DNA of 64,000 nt. It comes from Macrostomum hystrix. Its lineage: Eukaryota; Platyhelminthes; Macrostomidae. A model generated the notes under the pieces. The model was not told the DNA's origin and did not search any database. It was given only the letters and a program-made list of their open reading frames with translations. The stretch lies in the NCBI GenBank assembly GCA_950097015.1, contig CATNEN010000001.1, positions 23,688,501 through 23,752,500 on the forward strand, written 5' to 3'. Made by a program: the position numbers and the translations under genes. Below are positions 34,896 through 45,865 of the stretch, one piece after another (the stretch's first letter is position 1; every line of letters begins with the position of its first letter).

Positions 34896-35958
34896 AACTG
34901 CAACTCTCTCCTGCAACTCTCTACCTGCAACTCTCTACCTGCAACTCTCTACCTGCAACTCTCTACCTGCAACTCTCTCCTGCAACTCTCTACCTGCAAC
35001 TCTCTACCTGCAACTCTCTACCCGCAACTCTCTCCTGCAACTCTCTACCTGCAACTCTCTACCTGCAACTCTCTACCTGCAACTCTCTACCTGCAACTCT
35101 CTACCTGCAACTCTCTACCTGCAACTCTCTACCTGCAACTCTCTACCTGCAACTCTCTACCTGCAACTCTCTACCTGCAACTCTCTACCTGCAACTCTCT
35201 ACCCGCAACTCTCTACCTGCAACTCTCTACCCGCAACTCTCTCCTGCAACTCTCTACCTGCAACTCTCTACCTGCAACTCTCTCCTGCAACTCTCTACCT
35301 GCAACTCTCTACCTGCAACTCTCTACCTGCAACTCTCTACCTGCAACTCTCTACCTGCAACTCTCTACCTGCAACTCTCTACCCGCAACTCTCTCCTGCA
35401 ACTCTCTACCTGCAACTCTCTACCTGCAACTCTCTACCTGCAACTCTCTACTTGCAACTCTCTACCTGCAACTCTCTACCTGCAACTCTCTACCTGCAAC
35501 TCTCTACTTGCAACTCTCTACCTGCAACTCTCTACCTGCAACTCTCTACCCGCAACTCTCTCCTGCAACTCTCTACCTGCAACTCTCTACCTGCAACTCT
35601 CTACCTGCAACTCTCTACCTGCAACTCTCTACCTGCAACTCTTTCCTGCAACTCTCTACCTGCAACTCTCTACCTGCAACTCTCTACCTGCAACTCTCTA
35701 CCTGCAACTCTCTACCTGCAACTCTCTACCTGCAACTCTCTACCTGCAACTCTCTACCTGGAACTCTCTACCTGCAACTCTCTACCCGCAACTCTCTCCT
35801 GCAACTCTCTACCTGCAACTCTCTACCTGCAACTCTCTACCTGCAACTCTCTACTTGCAACTCTCTACCTGCAACTCTCTACCTGCAACTCTCTACCTGC
35901 AACTCTCTACTTGCAACTCTCTACCTGCAACTCTCTACCTGCAACTCTCTACCTGGAA
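34896..35958. repeat. 14-bp minisatellite
   Basis: About 75 units of CTGCAACTCTCTAC, with a shortened unit (CTCTCCTGCAA) recurring at irregular intervals. The 394-codon open frame across it is an artefact. Confidence 0.95.
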
Positions 35959-36540
35959 CCATTTCTCTTGAACTTCTACCTTGAACCATTCCCACAGGAA
36001 CTCTGCACTAAATTGAGAACTGAGTTGTTGGACTTCGCTAGCCAGTAACTCACTGCAAGTTGAGTGTGAGTATGCAAATGAAGTCCAACGCACGCATGCA
36101 GTTACCGCAGTTACTGCATGAAGCATCAACTTTTCCCACACTTAGTGACTATTAGCATGAATGAGGAGGCTGTGAAGTACAAATTCATTATTGCTAAAAT
36201 GGCTTCACCAAATGAGCCAGGGTCCACTGAAAAGAGGATAGAGAAGGCCCGCAGTGAGAAAATGGGCTGATAGAAAATGCTCAAGAGGCAATGAGTCATA
36301 AATTATTCATTTCACACCTCTGGGATGCAACTTGGTGTTTTGAGTAATTTATTCAAAAGCAAGAGGCACTGGGATAGGGGAGGGCCGCAAGGCAAGGTGA
36401 CAAAAACTTTTTCTAGTTGCCACGGGGAAGTGGGCAGGATGCAATGGCGCCCCCGCGTAATTAGGAATGCTGCGACAAAATGCGCTCAAAAAGACAGGTC
36501 TACGATGTGACACGTTGACAGGTTAGAATAGATTTTAATA
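35959..36540. other. spacer between arrays
   Basis: Degenerate array edge to about 36000, then unique sequence with no gene signal. Confidence 0.4.
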
Positions 36541-36544
36541 AGGA

Positions 36545-36827
36545 GCTAGGGCCAGGGCTAGGGCCAGGGCTAGGGCCAGGGCTAGGGCCAGGGCTAGGGC
36601 CAGGGCTAGGGCCAGGGCTAGGGCCAGGGCTAGGGCCAGGGCTAGGGCCAGGGCTAGGGCCAGGGCTAGGGCCAGGGCTAGGGCCAGGGCTAGGGCCAGG
36701 GCTAGGGCCAGGGCTAGGGCCAGGGCTAGGGCCAGGGCCAGGGCCAGGGCTAGGGCCAGGGCTAGGGCCAGGGCTAGGGCCAGGGCTAGGGCCAGGGCTA
36801 GGGCCAGGGCTAGGGCCAGGGCTAGGC
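36545..36827. repeat. 12-bp GC-rich array, G-quadruplex prone
   Basis: About 23 units of AGGGCTAGGGCC are almost perfect, with one unit mutated near 36737. Regular GGG runs every six bases meet the usual G-quadruplex pattern. It resembles but is not the metazoan telomere repeat. Confidence 0.95.
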
Positions 36828-37465
36828 GTGCACTATTAGCTGAAGCATTGGTAGTGGGAGTTTAAAATGTGTTAGCACTACCTTAGAGACTTACAATGCT
36901 CACTACAATGCCCTGTGTGCTCACTTGAGCTCAGTCGTTAGATCGGTATCGTCAGTCCTGGATGAGGCATGTCAGGGAGAATTGCCCGTCATGTCAAGTC
37001 GTCTGCGTCGTGTTGAGACCTCTGTCACCCAGCCCCTTGGATACCAGGGCTAGACGCGATCAAGCTATTATTATGCAGCCGTGTGCACATTTTTTCCTGA
37101 CTGACTAACTGAGCTCATCTGAAAATGGAAAAGCTAGCTTTGCGCGCTAAAATATTTAGCGTACTGGGGCAGCGAGCCAGGTAAGTGTGTCGTTGGGAGA
37201 TTGTATTGAAAAGCATTCACCGGATGTACTATTATGCAGTTTGCTGGATGCTGTGTCTGTGAAGTTCTGAACTCTCCTGTGCATTGAGGAGAATATTAAG
37301 CTATGAGGGAAGTGACGAAACAGGCAGATTGGATGATCGATAAGCCGCGAAATGTACAACCTGAAAGATGCAGTTTCAATGTGCCTAGCTGCGTCCGTGC
37401 ATGCTTCCACAGATTCTCTCGCGTCAGATGTGATTTATGAGACGGAAGAGAACCGTTAAAGAGCT
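36828..37465. other. spacer between arrays
   Basis: No supported gene or element. Confidence 0.4.
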
Positions 37466-38715
37466 AGTAGAGTGGAGAGTGGAAGGGGGGAGATCAACGG
37501 GGGAGAGTTGAAGGGAGTTGAAGGGGGAGAGTTGAAGGGGGGAGAGTAGAAGGGGGGAGAGTTGAAGGGGGGAGAGTTGAAGGGGGGAGAGTTGAAGGGG
37601 GGAGAGTTAAAAGGGTGAGTTAAAGGGGGTGAGTTGAAAGGTAAGTAGAAGGGGAGAATTGAAGGGAGTTGAAGGTGAGTTGAATGGGGGGGAGAGTTAA
37701 AAGGGGGAGATTTGATGGGGGAGAGTTGAAGAGGGGAGAGTTGAAGGGTGGAGAGTTGAAGGGTGGAGAGTTGAAGGGGGAAGATATGAAGGGGGAGAGT
37801 TGAAGGGTGGAGAGTTGAAGGGGGAAGATATGAAGGGGGGAGAGTTGAAGGGGGGGAGAGTTGAAGGGGGAGAGTTGAAGGGGGAGAGTTGAAGGGGGGG
37901 AGAGTTGAAGGGGGAGAGTTGAAGGGGGAGAGTTGAAGGGGGAGAGTTGAAGGGGGAAGAGATGAAGGGGGGAGAGTTGAAGGGGGAAGAGATGAAGGGG
38001 GGAGAGTTGAAGGGGGAGAGTTGAAGGGGGAGAGTTGAAGGGGGAGAGTTGAAGGGGGAAGAGATGAAGGGGGGAGAGTTGAAGGGGGAGAGTTGAAGGG
38101 GGAGAGTTGAAGAGGGGAGAGTTGAAGGGTGGAGAGTTGAAGGGGGAAGATATGAAGGGGGGAGAGTTGAAGAGGGGAGAGTTGAAGGAGGAGAGTTGAA
38201 GAGGGGAGAGTTGAAGGGGGAGAGTTGAAGGAGGAGAGTTGAAGAGGGGAGAGTTGAAGGGGGAGAGTTGAAGGAGGAGAGTTGAAGGGGGAGAGTTGAA
38301 GGGGGAGAGTTGAAGGGGGAGAGTTGAAGGGGGAGAGTTGAAGGGGGAGAGTTGAAGGGGGAGAGTTGAAGGGGGAGAGTTGAAGGGGGAGAGTTGAAGG
38401 GGGAGAGTTGAAGGGGGAGAGTTGAAGGGGGAGAGTTGAAGGGGGAGAGTTGAAGGGGGAGAGTTGAAGGGGGAGAGTTGAAGGGGGAGAGTTGAAGGGG
38501 GAGATGAATGGGGAGAGTTAAAAGGGGACTTGAATGGGGAGTTGAAGGGGGAGAGTTAAAAGGGGAGTTGAATGGGGAGATGAATGGGGAGATGAATGGG
38601 GAGAGTTAAAAGGGGAGTTGAAGGGGGAGAGTTAAAAGGGGAGTTGAATGGGGAGATGAATGAGGAGAGTTAAAAGGGGAGTTGAATGGGGAGATGAATG
38701 GGGGAGAGTTAAGGG
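37466..38715. repeat. 14-bp purine-rich array
   Basis: Units of GAGAGTTGAAGGGG repeat for 1.2 kb with length variants. The edges contain a related GAGTTGAATGGGGAGAT form. The plus strand is about 90% purine apart from regular TT steps, with long G runs. Confidence 0.93.
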
Positions 38716-39154
38716 AAAAGAAGTTGTATGGTTAGTAAAGATTGTGAAGCTACAGGCCGTGACGCTGTTTATTCTGCATAATTCTCCAGTAGCATATAAA
38801 AGGCTCAGCACACGAGCCAACAGACGCAACAGACAGTCCTAGTAATTTTGCAGCTAGAATTTAATCTGTCGCATTTTGCTTTCAGTGCTCAAGCAACAAT
38901 TTGGATGCAGTTTTAGTAGATTCTCAAAGTTTCATTTTAGCTGGCAGTTGCATTTGATAAGTGCATCGTTTTCATCTTGAGCCGTTCTCATTTCATATTT
39001 GCTCAAGGCCCACAGAGAGATCGAATGATACCTGATCCAGGCTGAGCATTAAGGATATTTATGGGGACTAAAGCAGCCCGTTCTTTTGTCTTTTCATTCA
39101 ATTTGGGAGCATTCCTGCTCAAATATTTGCCTAGCAACAAATGCATTTAGGAAG
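38716..39154. other. spacer with a TATA-like box
   Basis: ATATAAAAGGCTC at 38795-38807 is a good TATA match and resembles that at 2462, but no transcript or open frame follows. Confidence 0.3.
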
Positions 39155-39945
39155 GGGGTGAGCGAAGGGAGGAGAGAGAGGAAGAGGGGAGTAAGAGGGA
39201 GAGATGGGAGTGAGAGGGAGGGATGGGAGTGAGAGGGAGAGATCGGAGTGAGAGGGAGGATGGGAGTGAGAGGGAGGATGGGAGTGAGAGGGAGAGATGG
39301 GAGTGAGAGGGAGGAATGGGAGTGAGAGGGAGAGATGGGAGTGAGAGGGAGAGATGGGAGCGAGAGGGAGAGATGGGAGTGAGAGGGAGAGATGGGAGTG
39401 AGAGGGAGAGATGGGAGTGAGAGGGAGAGATGGGAGCGAGAGGGAGAGATGGGAGTGAGAGGGAGAGATGGGAGTGAGAGGGAGAGATGGGAGTGAGAGG
39501 GAGAGATGGGAGTGAGAGGGAGAGATGGGAGTGAGAGGGAGAGATGGGAGTGAGAGGGAGAGATGGGAGTGAGAGGGAGAGATGGGAGTGAGAGGGAGAG
39601 AGGGGAGTAAGAGAGAGAGATGGGAGTGAGAGGGAGAGATGGGAGTGAGAGGGAGAGATGGGAGTGAGAGGGAGAGATGGGAGTGAGAGGGAGAGATGGG
39701 AGTGAGAGGGAGAGATGGGAGTGAGAGGGAGAGATGGGAGTGAGAAGGAGAGATGGGAGTGAGAGGGAGAGATGGGAGTGAGAGGGAGAGATGGGAGTGA
39801 GAGGGAGAGATGGGAGTGAGAGGGAGAGATGGGAGTGAGAGGGAGAGATGGGAGTGAGAGGGAGAGATGGGAGTGAGAGGGAGAGATGGGAGTGAGAGGG
39901 AGAGATGGGAGTGAGAGGGAGATGGGAGTGAGAGGTGGAGAAGAG
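39155..39945. repeat. 19-bp purine-rich array
   Basis: About 40 units of GGGAGTGAGAGGGAGAGAT. The plus strand is almost pure purine, with only one or two T per unit, so triplex formation is possible. Confidence 0.95.
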
Positions 39946-41577
39946 GTTGAGACTGAGAAGTGAGCAGAAGAACACAGTGCCAAGGTGTCCAGGGAGTCAT
40001 GACCCAGTACCCTTCCTAGTGCCTCATGGTTCATGGAGAAGAAATAGTTTTGCGGCCAACTTAAAGAATGTTTCAAAATAGCCGCTTGTCTATTGGAATC
40101 CATTGCTGCCCAAGCACTCGCTTTATCTTCAAACGCCCTGCTGTCATGATGTCATCATGCATGCGGGCTGAAAATGTCTAGCTAGCATTCATGAAACGTC
40201 AAAACCGTCTGTCAAACTGTTGTTTCTGATCTGACATGGCCCTTTCTTCTCTATTCTTCAATAAAGCACCCTTCCCTCAACAGTCGCCTCCACCAGACAA
40301 ACAGCTTGGCAACTGCAGTGAGTCACAACAAAAAGGAAAACGTCAAATTAATGCTTCTCTTTCTCTCTATTCTTAATTTCTTTCTTTGCAATAGTTGCAT
40401 TCATTGCTTTCTGCTATTGTGCCTAGATTTCAGCTGTCCGCGAGTCACTAATTGCACTGCTTTCAGCCCAAAACACTCGGCCACTATCAACGAATGCCTG
40501 GAGAAGCTTCGGACACAAGAAGTTGAAGAGAGCAGCGATTCCTGTGTGTTTTTTCACTACTGCTATTGTTGCAGCAAGCCGGCCAGGTAGAAGACAAGTG
40601 TCACTGCGAGAGAGTTTTTCTTCTCTTTAGAAAATATAAATTGAAACTGTCTTTTTTAGTGCCTATAGTTGGTCTGGGACCCCTTTGGCTGCCGGCTTGA
40701 CTCAAACTCAAACTTTGCATTTAAAAAAGAAAGAAAATAAAATAATAAAATAGGTTTTATTAGCCTGCAAAGCCTCTGTTTTTATCCTATCAAATGAAGC
40801 AGTATTGTGATTATTTATTATATTCAGTCACGATAATTAAACTAAGCCACGATGCTATAATCAAAAAAACGAAAACCGCCCGCCTGTCTAAAAAGGACTT
40901 ATAGAGTTCCGTTGAAGGGGCTTATTAGGGGTGGGTTTGGCAGTCTGGGTCTGGGGGGTTCGGAGGCGCTAGACATGGCGGAGTGGGGTGGGTGGCGTTG
41001 GGGTGGCGGGTGCGACAGAGTGAAGGCGCCAGTTGAAATTATATGGGCGCGGCCCAGCCAATGGCGATTCATCGGCTGGGTCCAATTGAGTGTACAGTAA
41101 GCGCTTAATTTTGGTTGGGGGTTATGGTCCGTCCCGGTCTTCTGAAAGAAAGAAAAAGGGAGTTGGAACCGGAGAGCAGAGAAAGGAAGTTTTAAAAGCG
41201 AGCGCACCCGAGCTTTCTATGGTAATAAACAGGCCAGTTTTTTAGGGTTGTATAGCTTTAGCTTAAAAAACAAACAAGGGACTTTGCACTCCAACACCCA
41301 GCGCCGTCCAGAAGCAGCTCAGCTAAAATTGTGACCGGCGATCAATCAACTTATCCAATTTCGGATATCAACTTGTCAAATGTGATACAATGCTTTGCCT
41401 AGACAGCTTATTCTAGTCCGAGACTGGGCGACAACTAATATTATTGTTGCCGAATTACGCAGTAAAATACTGCTGTTTCCGCTTTGATATATCGATTGCA
41501 ACACACCCTTTCGTTGGAGGCCGATCGAAAGGTAGGTTTAATTTTTAATTTTGTCGTTTATAATTTTTAGATCTTGC
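39946..41577. other. 1.6 kb without a supported gene
   Basis: A 94-codon frame at 40306-40590 is Cys- and Leu-rich but lacks an ATG near its start, splice context or known motif, so I do not call it. Confidence 0.35.
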
Positions 41578-41747
41578 ATACATTCAAATGACGTTGGCCT
41601 CATGAGGATAATCAAACATATGAGGTCGATATAGAGCAAAGCACAGATGCATGGACTGTGGAACTAAGCTTGATCCTCAATTCCGAGACGATCTATTAAC
41701 TGTCCATTGTTGTGAAGTATGATTGGCAGTGCACTATCTGTTTAAAA
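41578..41747 (+). repeat. direct repeat flanking a 32-bp array, left copy
   Basis: This 170-bp segment is nearly identical to 42546-42725 in the same orientation. The two bracket the array at 41.83-42.55 kb. Confidence 0.93.
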
Positions 41748-41829
41748 TCAGATTTATTAGAAAGAATAGGATTGAAAAACAATACACAGTTCAGATTTTA
41801 TGTGACAACGAGATTTGACCTGAAAAAGG

Positions 41830-42548
41830 ACATTGAGATGGGATCTTGAAGATTTAGTATGGCGTGGAGATAGGATATTAAAGATTGTAGGACATTGTAG
41901 ATGTTAGCGGAACATCGGGATGGGATCTTAGGGATTCAATATGAGATTGGGATGGGATCTTAGGGATTCAATATGACATGGGGATGGGATCTTAGGGATT
42001 CAATATGACATGGGGATGGGATCTTAGGGATTCAATATGACATCGGGTGGTATCTTAGGGATTCAATATGAGATGGTGATGGGATCTTAGGGTTTCAATA
42101 TGAGGTGGGGATGGGATCTTAGGGATTCAATATGACATGGGGATGGGATCTTAGGGATTCAATATGACATGGTGATGGGATCTTAGGGATTCAATATGAG
42201 ATGGTGATGGGATCTTAGGGTTTCAATATGAGGTGGGGATGGGATCTTAGGGATTCAATATGACATGGGGATGGGATCTTAGGGATTCAATATGACATGG
42301 TGATGGGATCTTAGGGATTCAATATGACATGGGGGTGGGATCTTAGGGATTCAATATGACATGGGGGTGGGATCTTAGGGATTCAATATGAGATTGGGAT
42401 GGGATCTTAGGGATTCAATATGAGGTGGGGATGGGATCTTAGGGATTCAATATGAGATTGGGATGGGATCTTAGGGATTTAATATGAGATTGGGATGGGA
42501 TCTTAGGGATTCAATATGACATAGGGATGAGATCTTAGGGATTCAATA
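41830..42548. repeat. 32-bp minisatellite
   Basis: About 22 units contain GGGATCTTAGGGATTCAATA followed by TGACAT or TGAGAT. Degenerate forms at 41830-41930 look like the ancestral edge. The right end runs straight into the second direct repeat. Confidence 0.93.
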
Positions 42549-42725
42549 CATTCAAATGACGTTGGCCTCATGAGGATAATCAAACATATGAGGTCGATAT
42601 AGAGCAAAGCACAGATGCAGATTTAGTCATGGACTGTGGAACTAAGCTTGATCCTCAATTCCGAGATGATCTATTAACTGTCCATTGTTGTGAAGTATGA
42701 TTGGCAGTGCACTATCTGTTTAAAA
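42546..42725 (+). repeat. direct repeat flanking a 32-bp array, right copy
   Basis: Same sequence as 41578-41747, with a 9-10 base insertion and one substitution. Confidence 0.93.
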
Positions 42726-43424
42726 GTGAAAAAAGTAGATAGATATTGAGCACTCGACTCAAAACTTGTCACTTGGAGCGTATTAATGCAAACAGTAAAT
42801 TTTTAGTGGAGTTGCTAACCCTATACTTTATTCCCACCCTGAAAAGTGTAATATAGGGGGATGTAGCGGGAATACGGTCCTGCAGATTCTCTACATGCAA
42901 ACCAAAAAAATCCCATTTACTTTTCCCGGGGAAGTGGTTCGACCTACCAGGGTTTTAGTTTAAGAGGGCTGGCATGCATTGGGAATAAGAGATGGACTTT
43001 CGAAATTTCAAATCGAGGATTGATGAAGGCTTTCTAGGCTGCTGGAGTGCCTGAATTCGCTCCTCTTTTTTCTTCTTTAATTTCTCTTTTATCAGTTTGC
43101 AGGCCGGATTCACAAATTGGACTTTGAAAATGATGGACAACTGGACTGGGAACTGGGCTAGGGGATTCCGTGCACTTCTTGTTTTTATATTTCACTTCAA
43201 TCGGGACTAGCCCGACCCTTCTATGTCCCATCGCGAACCACTCTTTGGCGAATTTGGTCCCGCGCGAGAAAATCAATTAGTAGCGCCTTCAATGTCCCGG
43301 CAATGAGCTCTCTTCTGCTTTGCCTCCTCTGTCTCAATCGGGAACTCGGCTCCGTGATCCCAACCAGACCCGTGCGCTCTTCACACTTACTGTATGTTAT
43401 CGATCAGATTTCAGGAGAGAATCG
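42726..43424. other. spacer between arrays
   Basis: No supported gene. Confidence 0.4.
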
Positions 43425-43690
43425 AGTGAGACTGAGTAGATTGAGAAGGAGACTGGGTAGTGTGAGAAGGAGACTGGGTTGAGTGTGAAGGAGACTGGGT
43501 AGTGTGAGAAGGAGACTGGGTTGAGTGAGATGGAGACTGGGTTGAGTGATAGGGAGACTGGGTAGAGTGAGAAGGAGACTGGGTAGAGTGAGAAGGAGAC
43601 TGGGTAGAGTGAGAAGGATACTGGGTTGAGTGAGAAGGAGACTGGGTTGAGTGAGAAGGAGACTGGGTAGAGTGAGAAGGAGACTAGGAA
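43425..43690. repeat. 20-21 bp minisatellite
   Basis: About 12 units of GAGTGAGAAGGAGACTGGGT with TA/TTGA length variants. Confidence 0.9.
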
Positions 43691-44344
43691 TTAAGGCGAA
43701 TGCTTGTGATATCAGTGAATCACTAAACTAGGTAATCAATTTCGTCGAATCCCTGTCAAATCGTAATTGTAGGGAACATAAAAGATGTTCTATTAAACAG
43801 TTGTCCAGTTATTGTAGATACAGTTTTATGATCTAGCACAACAGGATTTGACGGGTCCAGTAGCCGTGGGTGATGCTACCATGCGGTTATAAAACTGAGC
43901 GCTGGCATCAAATGATGCGCCTAGTCACCACTGCTGTTAGATTATAAAATGTTCAATCTGAAATGTTTCTGCGGACCTAACTCTTAAGTGGTCATTTGAC
44001 AATGCGTCAGAGACAGGGCTTTGGTTTGGCTGCACCGATGCACTGCATGGGCCGTTTGCTGGTTAGGTAGATTGACCCTCGGATTGCTGTAGAAATTGTT
44101 GCAGCCCTTGCCTTCAAACCAAAATATTTTAATCAGATTTAGCTATATAGCTCGTAGCTGTTGAAGTTCTAGTGAAATCCAAATTGTAAACATTGACGTG
44201 TTTAAAACAGAACTACAGATGGCTTGGATTAAATCTAGTGTAACTATTTTAGCACTTGGATTATCTGCTAGCTGAAACTTTAGTTTAGCATTGTGTAAAT
44301 TTGTGCCACTGCCATAGTCAGGTAAGTTTCTTGTGTTCACACGG
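43691..44344. other. spacer between arrays
   Basis: No supported gene or element. Confidence 0.4.
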
Positions 44345-44850
44345 TGATTCGTTGGGTTGGTAGATCCGTTGATAGATAAGATCTTTGACTCGGTAGATTC
44401 ATTGGTAGACTTGGTAGACTTGTTGGTAGACTATCTAGTTTCGTTGGTAGACTTTGTAGATTCGTTGGTAGACTTTGTAGATTCGTTGGTAGGCTTTGTA
44501 GATTCTTTGGTAGACTTTGTAGATTCGTTGTTACACACTGTAGATTTGTTGGTAGGCTTTGTAGATTCGTTGTTACACACTGTAGATTTGTTGGTAGACT
44601 TGGTAGATTTGTTGGTAGACTTGGTAGATTTGTTGGTAGACTTGGTAGATTTGTTGGTAGACTTGGTAGATTTGTTGGTAGACTTTGTAGATTCGTTGGT
44701 AGACTTGGTAGATTAGTTGGTAGACTTGGTAGATTTGTTGGCAGACTTGGTAGACTTGTTGGTACACTATGTAGATTTGTTGGTAGACTTGGTAGACTTG
44801 GTAGACACAATTTAGATTTGTTGGTAGACAGGGTAGATATGTTGGTAGAC
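44345..44850. repeat. 21-bp minisatellite
   Basis: About 23 units of GTAGATTCGTTGGTAGACTT with variant bases. The 21-bp period keeps 7-residue frames open on both strands; variants change residues freely, so it is not coding. Confidence 0.92.
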
Positions 44851-44864
44851 TAGGTAGATTCGTT

Positions 44865-45113
44865 TGGAGGAGACAGGGTAGAGTGACAGGGAGACTATGT
44901 AGAGTGAGACGGGGCTGAGTAGAGTGAGACGGGGCTGAGTAGAGTGAGACGGGGCTGAGTAGAGTGAGACGGGGTTGAGTAGAGTGAGACGGGGCTGAGT
45001 AGAGTGAGACGGGGTTGAGTAGAGTGAGACGGGGTTGAGTAGAGTGAGACGGGGCTGAGTAGAGTGAGACGGGGCTGAGTAGAGTGAGACGGGCCTGAGT
45101 AGAGTGAGAGGGA
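44865..45113. repeat. 20-bp minisatellite
   Basis: About 12 units of GAGTAGAGTGAGACGGGGCT. It shares the GAGT-AGAGTGAGA core with the array at 43.4 kb, so the two may share an origin. Confidence 0.93.
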
Positions 45114-45865
45114 ACTTCACAAGAGATTCACTCAAGATTGGAAATTTTTTTATATCTTAAAAAAAATGCACAAGTTGCTTAAGATTATGAGTATTTTTTT
45201 ACACTTTCGTTAGATTGAACTGAACAAGAATATGTGCTAGAGAAAGTGAGGTTTAATTAACTTGTGATTGCACGCAACTGTTCAATAATAGAGTAATGGG
45301 AGATAGCTAAAAATGACACACTCTGGTGTGCATAGCTATGCTAGAACACAAGCCGAGATTATAATTAAGTGCATTCGCGTGAGATTTCTGAATGTCGGCC
45401 CCGCCTTGCCCTCCCATATTCGGTTATTTCGGCCCAGGGTTCTGTTTCCGCATTGAGAAATAGACCAATGAGAAGAACTCATTCTGCCACTGCATCCAGT
45501 TCTAATATATATACATATATATATAATTTGTATCGTGCGGTGTGTCACGAAAGCACTGAGCTCACAACCTTCTCAATTCTGACTCAACTGCCCGGTTATG
45601 CATTACTAATTTAGATTTTAAACTACTCTTATTGAATGGCGGATTATTACAACACTAATTCGAAAGAGTGGGATCAAATTTTCCCGAACAGCAGTTATAA
45701 ATTGCTAAATTGCTGGACATTTCCGGCTTCAGTGTGTTTGTTTTTTGGGTCGGCACAGAATAAGGGTCAAGTCCTGGTTGGTCTGCTTTCTGCATTTTTA
45801 TTATGCTAACTTTTTCATGCGAGATCCTAGGCTAGCAATCCAATCCCATTATGGTCCAAAAATCA
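45114..45865. other. spacer between arrays
   Basis: AT-rich and without a supported gene. Confidence 0.4.

Noticed and set aside
34864-36048. A 394-residue Leu/Ser/Thr-rich protein
   Set aside because: It is a 14-bp array read in rotating frames.
36545-36827. Interstitial telomeric repeat
   Set aside because: The unit AGGGCTAGGGCC is 12 bp and GC-rich, not TTAGGG or a close variant.
39094-40103. Overlapping Ser/Leu/Pro-rich minus-strand proteins of about 300 residues
   Set aside because: All three minus-strand frames are open across a 19-bp array, which indicates a stop-free repeat rather than selection.
40306-40590. A small Cys-rich secreted protein
   Set aside because: No ATG at the start of the frame, no signal peptide in a plausible position and no splice context.
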